A stretch of 64,000 nucleotides of DNA from Armillaria gallica. Its lineage: Eukaryota; Basidiomycota; Agaricomycetes; Agaricales; Physalacriaceae. The stretch lies in the NCBI GenBank assembly GCA_037576215.1, contig JBANDB010000004.1, positions 4,092,001-4,156,000 on the forward strand, in the 5' to 3' direction. The notes beneath the pieces are model-generated. The model was not told the DNA's origin and did no database searches. It saw only the letters and a list, made by a program, of their open reading frames with translations. Numbering within the stretch: position 1 is the stretch's first letter; every line of letters starts with the position of its first letter. Below, piece by piece: positions 57,764 through 64,000 of this stretch. A program made the translations under genes and the position numbers.

Positions 57764-59397
57764 TGATGAGCCTCCAGGCTCTGTACGCTCAGAATTTGCA
57801 GATTTTGCCTGCTAATTAACGCTACTGTCCCTTCAATGGACTTTCAGCAAACCAATGATTGCACACACACTGATACCACTTTTATCCTACGGCAACCACT
57901 CCTTACGCGCTTTGTTATCCATCCCATCTTGCCACGCATCATAATTGCCGTACTTCATCATGGCAAGGCACCTTCGATCAACAATCATCCCAATACGGAA
58001 TTGACACATCACTCAGAAGCACCAGTTGACGCACTCATTGATCACTTAATGAAAATGATGTGATTGACTCGAGTACCCTCCCAGCTACGATAATTAAAGC
58101 TACGGCAACTACAGACCGCATTTACTAAGGCTGTTACTTCGCCAAGGCCTCAAGAAAACGTTACCCCACGCGTATTCCTCAGTATGACAACTATCGCTCA
58201 GTAATCCGCAGCTAAACAGCACCTAACGATCCGTGCATCGCTCAAGAAAAACCATACAGTTCGCATCCATATGCGGCAACATCGACGAGTTGCTGTTACT
58301 TTAGAAGACCAAGGACCATATGTTACCTATGATTTTTACAAAGCCCAGGCTTTACGGCCTTACTAAGTCTCGCATATCTACTCTATTTATAAATTCATAC
58401 TTGTAGTATAAAAACTAGTTAGAAAACGTAGTTCAGAGGAGTTCATCTCTAGTTGACCCCAGACCACGTCAATTATCGTCTCGCTCTAGTCTATCGCCAG
58501 TAAACAACGTTTATTCACTGTTCTACAGCAATATACCGTTTGCACCAGCATATTCTTGATTGCATGTCGACTCTTGAGCTCACCAGAGTTATCTCACGGT
58601 TTTAACTGTGAAGAGTCCTTCACTATGCGCTCTTCGCTCTTAACACTATTGGTGCACGCTCGTACTGTGCCAATACGTGATCGCCACGCTATACCTCGCC
58701 CACGTTATCTTTTATAGGCCGTCATCGTTTCACTTTCACATCATTGGAGTTTTTATCGTTTCTCTTTCGCCATCGTTATCGTCGCCCACTTGGGTAGTCT
58801 CAGAGCAGACTTAGGATCAGTTCAGCCAGTTTTCGATCACTTCAGTACCAGACAAGTTTCGACATCGACTCAGCACCCTCACATTGTATAGGACCAGTAT
58901 CGCCACCAATTTTCGTAGTTCCACGTTTTCTCTCGCCAGCCCACCCTCAGCACCTCGTTCCACATTTATTTCACCACTCGCAGTCCCCACGCCGTTTTCT
59001 CATCGCCTCGCTCGCCCATAGACTATTGCCGACCATTTAGTCTATTTTCCATCATTCACCTCGCTCCGATTAATGTCCAGCGACATTTTCTAGTCTCGCA
59101 GCACGTTTTCTCATACGGATTCGTGGTATTCACGTCATACCCGTTTTCGTTCCCTCTCATTTCGAGAGATCCCTACTGGCTTGAAGCCATAGCATTTAGT
59201 ACTCGACTACCAAGCAGTACTACTTCGCAGACTTAAAGTCGCAGTGTATTCTTGTGTATAGAGGAATTGTTCTACTGCACGGAGGTGCCCCGAACCACTC
59301 ACACACACGATCGCCTTGATTGCCATGCCACTACGTTAATTAACCAAGCTCATTCTGAGTTGGTGTTGCCATTGCCACGGAAGTCTTAGGCCCATCA
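57764..59397. mobile_element. Element E, 1.63 kb, TG...CA ends, inside the copy 3 LTR
   Basis: Begins TGATGAGCCTCC and ends TTAGGCCCATCA (terminal inverted repeat TGATGRGCCT). It is flanked by a 4-bp duplication ATGT (57760-57763 and 59398-59401). TG...CA ends with a 4-5 bp duplication suit a solo LTR of a large LTR element. A TATTTATAAATTC promoter-like block at about 58381 and GTATAAAA at about 58407 agree. Against that, the left third has protein-like open stretches, for example 57836-58063 (75 aa) and a short frame ending VTYDFYKAQALRPY near 58365, so it could also be a small non-autonomous element with captured coding DNA. It retains many CpG sites, hence it is young. Confidence 0.7.
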
Positions 59398-60075
59398 ATG
59401 TCCCTAACACCAACCCACACAATCACTCCATCACAATTGGCTGGAAATTCAATTCCTTTGAGACCTGTAGCTCAAATGCTGGTTATAGCAGAGGAGGAAG
59501 TAGAATGCTCTGATGATGATGATGAGGTCACTACCATGCTGAATGGTGTTATTCAAAATTGCGATGAGGTGTCTCAAATTCTTAAAGGAGTTGTACAAAA
59601 TACTAGGAAAGCTTGAGCAAAGAAGAATGCAGAAGAAGCCTCTAAAGACTAGAGAGAGCTAGAAGAACAGACATCTACTAAAGGCAAGAAAAAAACACCT
59701 ATACCTACTGCAGGAGAAGCACAGACATCATCAACACCTGTTGCTGCAGCTGAACCCAAAGATAAAGCACCAGCTGCAGAAGCAATAGCTAAACCAAAAG
59801 ACACATGCTAATACAAACATGCAGCACCTATCATGGCTGAAGGTGTAACAGAGGACTTAGTGAAAAGAGTTCTTGATACTAAGATCATAGTTACAATTAG
59901 TGAAATCTGTAGCGAATCTGCAGGAGTTTGATCCCAAGTAAAAGATGTACTCACAAATCGCAAAGTACCTATTGGCTCTGCAGCCAAAGAAAGTGCAGCA
60001 GTAGCCATAGGGAAGGATGCAATGCTCATTATGAATCTTCAAGAAGGAAGGCACCTGCAGATCATGGTTGCAGAC

Positions 60076-61726
60076 CGGTGATGTGCTCGGTAACGGGCAG
60101 CACGCAAATGCAACAAGTGTCTAGATCATCAATCTAGATACTGAATCACACACATACATACACACACAATCACCAATGTTTAAGTTTGAGGGTGAGTACA
60201 GTAGAAGCACTCATGGTGTACTTAGATATCAATAATCAATTGGGTTTGTTTTAAAACAACTTCGATTCAAATCTAGAAGTGTTTACATGAGATACACTAA
60301 TCGCAATAGCAAGGTATATGGATGTGGGAGTTTGTAAGGTATAATTTGAGTGGCTTAGACTCACAATGACTTCATCTAGGAGAGCTGGTAAGGCTTTAAC
60401 TAGACAAGCTTTAACAATTGAACAATCAAAGACCTAGAGGTCTACAAAGAGCATAATTGCTCTGGAGTACATGAACTCGATTACAACACAAGCACACACA
60501 CTTGCAACAAAGAACCAAAGTTTTACAAAGAGTACACAGACTCTACAAAGAACTCACAGGTCCTGGCTTCAAGTATGAGACTTGCAAAGAGTACACAGAC
60601 TCGTTAACTGTTCGAACTTAAAGTGTTCTAGGGCTTATTTCACTTCAACTAGGCAACTTCTTCGGTCTGTGGTTGACTTAGCACGTCTAGATCACTTTAG
60701 TTGGTGAGAGAGCATGAGGCCTTTGTATGCAGAGCAGTTCAATTAACTAGCAAGGCACAAATATGGGGATGACTCTTCTTCCTACTCAGTTCTTCTAGAT
60801 TACTTATAGCCACCCTTTTGGGGTTGACTTGGTAAACTTAATTCACTTCAGTCGAGGATATGCAATTAAAACCAGTGATTGATTAGGTAGCTATAAGGCT
60901 ACTAGCACAAATGCGGGGGAATGCTTTCCTGCCATTATGCATCTAGTCACTGCTAATTTATACGATTTCTAGCCTAGGTATAGGAGCTTGTATCTACAAG
61001 TAATTATAGTACGAGCTTTGGGTATCAATACAAATGATGAGTAATTAATTTACAAGGATTGTGCCATTCCGAGGTTTCTATTCAGTTAGACAGAATGACT
61101 AGCGGTCATTCTATTGCTGAGGAGTGTCCTAATGGTCCATAGGAACTCCTTGCTTCTCCTTCATGCCTTGCCGCATGGATTCCTATTCAATACTACAAAT
61201 TATGCAGTATTTCGAGGATGTAACCACCAATCGTGATCAATTGTTAGACTGAGATTGTATTTGCTTTGATCACTGCATGATCTTTAGCTATCTTGGTGCC
61301 AAGCATCAGTTATTCAGTTATTCCAAGTTTATTTGTGTTCTAGACTAAGTTCATTTCACGTTGTGAACTGTTGTGGACTTAGCAATTCTCTTCTAGGTTT
61401 ATTCAGGTCATCAAGATGATGAGTAATCTAGTCCTTCTGTGTTCTACTTTTATGTTTGTAACTCATTTCAATGTGTCCCTTGGTTCCGACTGTAAATAGT
61501 CTTGTTTTGGGCAGGGAATAGCATTCAGTGTTGAAGGCTTATAGAGTTGACTCATCTAGATGTCGCTTCTAAGTCCGTTCTGATACTGTATTGCTCACTA
61601 TCTTATGTAGTATACTAGCTATCAGTGCAAAACCTTCACTATAGCTCTCTGTACTGCTTGTAGACTGCACTATTTGATAGAAATTTGCAAAATCTATGGG
61701 TAGCCTGATACCAAATGTATCACTGG
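60076..61726 (+). mobile_element. Family C element, copy 2 (unclassified, 1.65 kb)
   Basis: Reverse-complement counterpart of 15907-17573 over its whole length. Insertion is shown by the family B translation, which reads HLQIMVAD up to 60075 and SAGLRALTPTVNGIRE from 61727. Ends: CGGTGATGTGCTCGGTAAC and GATACCAAATGTATCACTGG, imperfect inverted repeats. No target duplication is seen. It contains the TCTAGAT-armed hairpin at about 60120-60145 and the hairpin array at 60425-60610. No coding potential is recognised. It is CpG-poor, so probably old. Confidence 0.78.
60425..60610 (-). repeat. Hairpin array of family C, second copy
   Basis: Holds AGACCTAGAGGTCT, AGAGCATAATTGCTCT, CAAGCACACACACTTG, AACCAAAGTTTT and GAGTACACAGACTC (twice), separated by ACAAAG-type linkers. 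These correspond one by one to the palindromes at 17066-17220. Confidence 0.7.
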
Positions 61727-64000
61727 TCTGCAGGCTTACGTGCTTTGACACCTACTGTCAATGGGATACGAGAAGTGGAATCAATTCTAGATGAAGGATG
61801 CCAAGTGGTTGCCATGTTATATGATGTATGGCAGAAACTGAAACTACCATTAGACCCTACAATCAAGATCTCACTACAATCAGCCAACAATGATAGTGAC
61901 TGGTCAGAAGGGATCTGCCATAATGTTCCCTTTGATTTTGGTGGTTTATAAGTTCTGCTCCAAGTGCATGTAGTCAAAAATACAGCCTATGACATTCTAT
62001 TGGGAAGACCTTTCAGCATTCTCACAGAATCCAAAATTGACAATTGTTTTAATGGAGATCAACTTGTCACTCTCACTGATCCAAATACTAGAAAGACAGT
62101 TACTCTTCCAACTCATGAAAGAGGAAACCCTTGTTTTAGCTGGCCAAATAGACATCTCAGCTCTCAGCCTCATATTCATGAATCTTGTCCTTCATCAAAT
62201 GCAAAATTTTCTTAATGACCGAGAACCTCTTTTCTGATAAAGAGGAACTCAATTTATCTATTATAGTTGAAAAACTACCAACAGACTTTTCTCAGCAGAC
62301 TTATTCTATTGCTCAGTCCACAGACAGTTTTACACCTGATATAGATTTTATCTCTATACTTGGTTATGCTATTTGTATTAAAGTCATATCTGAATCACAA
62401 CTCAAACATACTCCAAATATTGATCAATCCCTTCTGTATATGAGGTGTGCATGTGAGTTTGCATGTTCTCTATCTGATGAACCACTTGTAACATTAAAAT
62501 CTGAAAAATTGGATCATACTGGAAATAATCCACTAAATCATTCACCTGTCAATACCTTTTCAATCATTCAGCATGTTGATTCCCCACATAAACTCCTTTA
62601 TCTTGAACTGTTTGACACCACAAATTCATGGGAAAACCAAAAAACTATACCCCAACTGGTATTTTAACAGTCTCTCATCTAAAGCCAAGCAAGAAGAAGT
62701 ACAAGAAAGTTGCCAATAGGACCAAGCCAGTACCAACCACCTTACTGGAAGAATTCCAAATTATCCATAACATAACTGGAGATCCCCTGGCTAAACTCTC
62801 AATTTTATCCACCAATCCCCCTGATTTCACTCCCACTGGAAGATATACTCAGGAAGGCTATGATATCATTGAAAACAACCATCCTGGTGACTTTCTATGG
62901 CCAGAAGAGAGGAAGTTGATGCATCACTTTATGATGACTCAAAATGAGGGTTTTGCATGAGATGAATCTCAGAAGGGGAAATTCTGTGAAGACTTTTTTC
63001 CTCCAGTTGTTATACCAGTTATTGAACATATACCATGGGTTCACAAAAACATACCAATTGGCCCTGGACTCTATCATGAAGTTATTGACATTGTCAAAGA
63101 TAAAATTGCAACAGGCATATATGAGTCATCCAGTTCATCATATCGTTTCAAATGGTTTACAGTCTTCAAGAAGGATGAACATTCCCTACATATTGTACAT
63201 GATCTCCAAGCATTAAATGCTATCACCATTCGCAACTCAGGTGTTTCTCCCTTCATTGAACAACTTGCAGAGACTTTCAGTGGACATGCATGCTATAGTG
63301 TCTTTGATTTATTTGTTGCATTTGATCAAAGGCTACTAGCCACACAAAGCCCAGATTTCACTACTTTCCAAACACCTCTAGGAACTTTCCATTTAACTAT
63401 GCTTCTTATGAGATGGACAATTTCTATGCAAATCTTCCAAGATGATATCACATATGCACTTCAGAAAGAAATTCCTGATATCACAATTCCATTTGTAGAT
63501 GATGCAGGAATCAAAGGCCCAGAATCACGATATCAGAATGAGCATGGAGAATACACAACTATTCCTGAAAATTCTGGTATTAGGCAATTTCTATGAGGGG
63601 CGAGTTCCAGAAGATGGAAAAGTTGACAAGATCAAAAACTGGGGTCCATGCCATGACCTTACAGATATTTGTTTATTTTTAGGAACCTCTGGAATACTTT
63701 GGATATACATTCACAATTACAGCTTTATTGCCAGGCCTCTAGTCAACCACATCTGCAAAGGTGTAGATTTCTACTGGGGGCCAGATCAAGAAGCTGCACA
63801 ACATGCTTTGAAAGATGCAATCATAAACTCACCTGCTCTTCACCCTATTAACTATAAATCAGAGGCACCTGTAATTCTTGCTGTGGATACCAGTGCAGAA
63901 GCTGTTAGTTATGCTTTATTCCAACAAGACCCTAATAACCCCAAGCAATGATATTCTTCTCGTTTTGGATCCATTGCACTCAATAAAACAGAATCTAACT
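61727..64000 (+). pseudogene. Protease-like region, RT and RNase H of family B (partial)
   Basis: SAGLRALTPTVNGIRE and LLQVHVVKNTAYDILLGRPF (61950-62020) form the retropepsin-like end. A spacer follows, then a conserved linker (GDFLWPEERKLMHHFMMTQN, 62887-62945), with a TGA at 62958. RT runs from about 63010 (IPWVHKNIPIGPGLYHEVID) through VHDLQALNAITIRNSGVSPF to FVDDAGIKGPESRY, with FVDD where YIDD is usual. After GIRQF near 63590 about 120 bp found in related elements appear to be missing before YEGRVPEDGKVDKIKNWGPC. RNase H begins PVILAVDTSAEAVSYALFQQ near 63870. TGA at 63949-63951 and the window edge end it. Confidence 0.78.

Larger units (their letters stand above)
49063..59409 (+). mobile_element. 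Ty3/gypsy chromovirus family A, copy 3 (youngest copy, contains element E)
   Basis: Flanked by a perfect 5-bp target duplication CCAAC (49058-49062 and 59410-59414). The 5' LTR is 49063-49587. The 3' LTR is 57247-57763 plus 59402-59409, again 525 bp once the inserted element E is removed. It is CpG-rich compared with copies 1 and 2. Long open frames remain (gag 305 aa plus 195 aa, pol 689 aa plus 408 aa) along with an intact antisense gene. Three TGA codons at CGA sites and one 40-bp deletion are the only obvious defects in gag-pol. It is a recent but non-autonomous insertion unless the stops are read through. Confidence 0.95.
47412..60075 (+). pseudogene. Gag-like polyprotein of family B, split by family A copy 3
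   Basis: The N-terminal part 47412-47672 is Ser/Gln-rich. Next, 47706-48434 (242 aa, no stop) has a Gag-like helical core (HWTWKRPEDNFTLSVFFNEV, ARELWERLPGARAATPDWTV, YFYIAGIHPALQMHINQHLA). A Gln/Pro-rich linker ends near 48760. A zinc-binding-like CAYDACDKKWRDCDNCRADQ then starts in another frame near 48757, and RPVMPDGTEIPRGSG follows. At 49062 the frame breaks off at the family A insertion and resumes at 59415 (THTITPSQLAGNS) through an acidic stretch to HLQIMVAD at 60075. Several TGA/TAG codons interrupt it. This large Gag-like protein is typical of one fungal gypsy lineage. Confidence 0.7.
46855..64000 (+). mobile_element. Ty3/gypsy family B, 3' end beyond the window, with three nested insertions
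   Basis: A probable 5' LTR starts near 46855 (TGTCCCATCATG). A Gag-like polyprotein begins near 47412, continues across a 10.3-kb insertion (family A copy 3) and resumes exactly in frame at 59415. It is interrupted again by family C copy 2 at 60076-61726, then runs through protease-like and RT/RNase H sequence to the right edge. Joining the flanks of both insertions restores a continuous translation, which proves the nesting. The element itself is decayed: many single stops, a deletion in RT, and FVDD at the RT active site. Confidence 0.82.

Overview
The window reads as a transposon-choked stretch of a basidiomycete (probably Agaricomycete) nuclear genome. Evidence: short GT-AG introns of about 45-60 bp inside the better genes, KDZ-type transposase and alpha-kinase families typical of mushrooms, Ty3/gypsy chromoviruses, and heavy CpG to TpG/CpA decay of older repeat copies. 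I found no conserved single-copy housekeeping gene, tRNA, rRNA or CRISPR. Nearly every recognisable gene belongs to a mobile element or is a broken relic.

Layout. 0.2-5.9 kb: a DNA element with terminal inverted repeats of about 310 bp, holding a multi-exon DDE integrase-like gene (+) and, convergent to it, an alpha-type protein kinase gene (-). 7.0-8.6 kb: an apparently intact Tc1/mariner element in a TA site. 10.4-10.8 kb: a farnesyl diphosphate synthase pseudogene. 11.2-17.8 kb: 5'-truncated copy 1 of a Ty3/gypsy chromovirus (family A), its 3' LTR split by a 1.67 kb unclassified element (family C). 17.8-19.4 kb: relic of another gypsy element (family D, minus strand). 21.7-33.06 kb: a KDZ DNA transposon about 11.4 kb long with TAGGCT-rich inverted ends, carrying the KDZ transposase (-), a KOW-repeat protein (+) and a third, unrecognised gene (+). 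34.4-42.9 kb: full-length copy 2 of family A (525-bp LTRs, target duplication CTAGC). 43-46.8 kb: decayed single-copy-looking sequence. 46.9-64.0 kb: a second gypsy family (family B) running off the right edge. It is interrupted by family A copy 3 (49063-59409, target duplication CCAAC), whose own 3' LTR is interrupted by a 1.63 kb TG...CA element (family E, target duplication ATGT), and by a second, inverted copy of family C (60076-61726).

How it fits together. Family A encodes Gag, protease, RT, RNase H, integrase and a C-terminal chromodomain-like region. In the left LTR of copy 3, an 11-nt sequence about 30 bp downstream of a TATA box is complementary to the 11 nt that start two bases after that LTR. 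This is the arrangement used by self-priming Tf1/sushi-type chromoviruses. Between pol and the 3' LTR every family A copy carries a gene on the opposite strand: a coiled-coil protein with a GAL4-like Zn2Cys6 cysteine pattern. In copy 3 it is intact with one 47-bp intron (577 aa). The corresponding gene in copy 2 is a strongly diverged paralog although its LTRs and pol are close to those of copy 3. I regard this antisense cargo gene, the kinase-carrying TIR element, the KDZ element with its companion genes, and the hairpin-array family C element as the most interesting content.

Limits: all identities come from reading motifs. No alignment, database search or divergence calculation was run, and exon borders are by eye.
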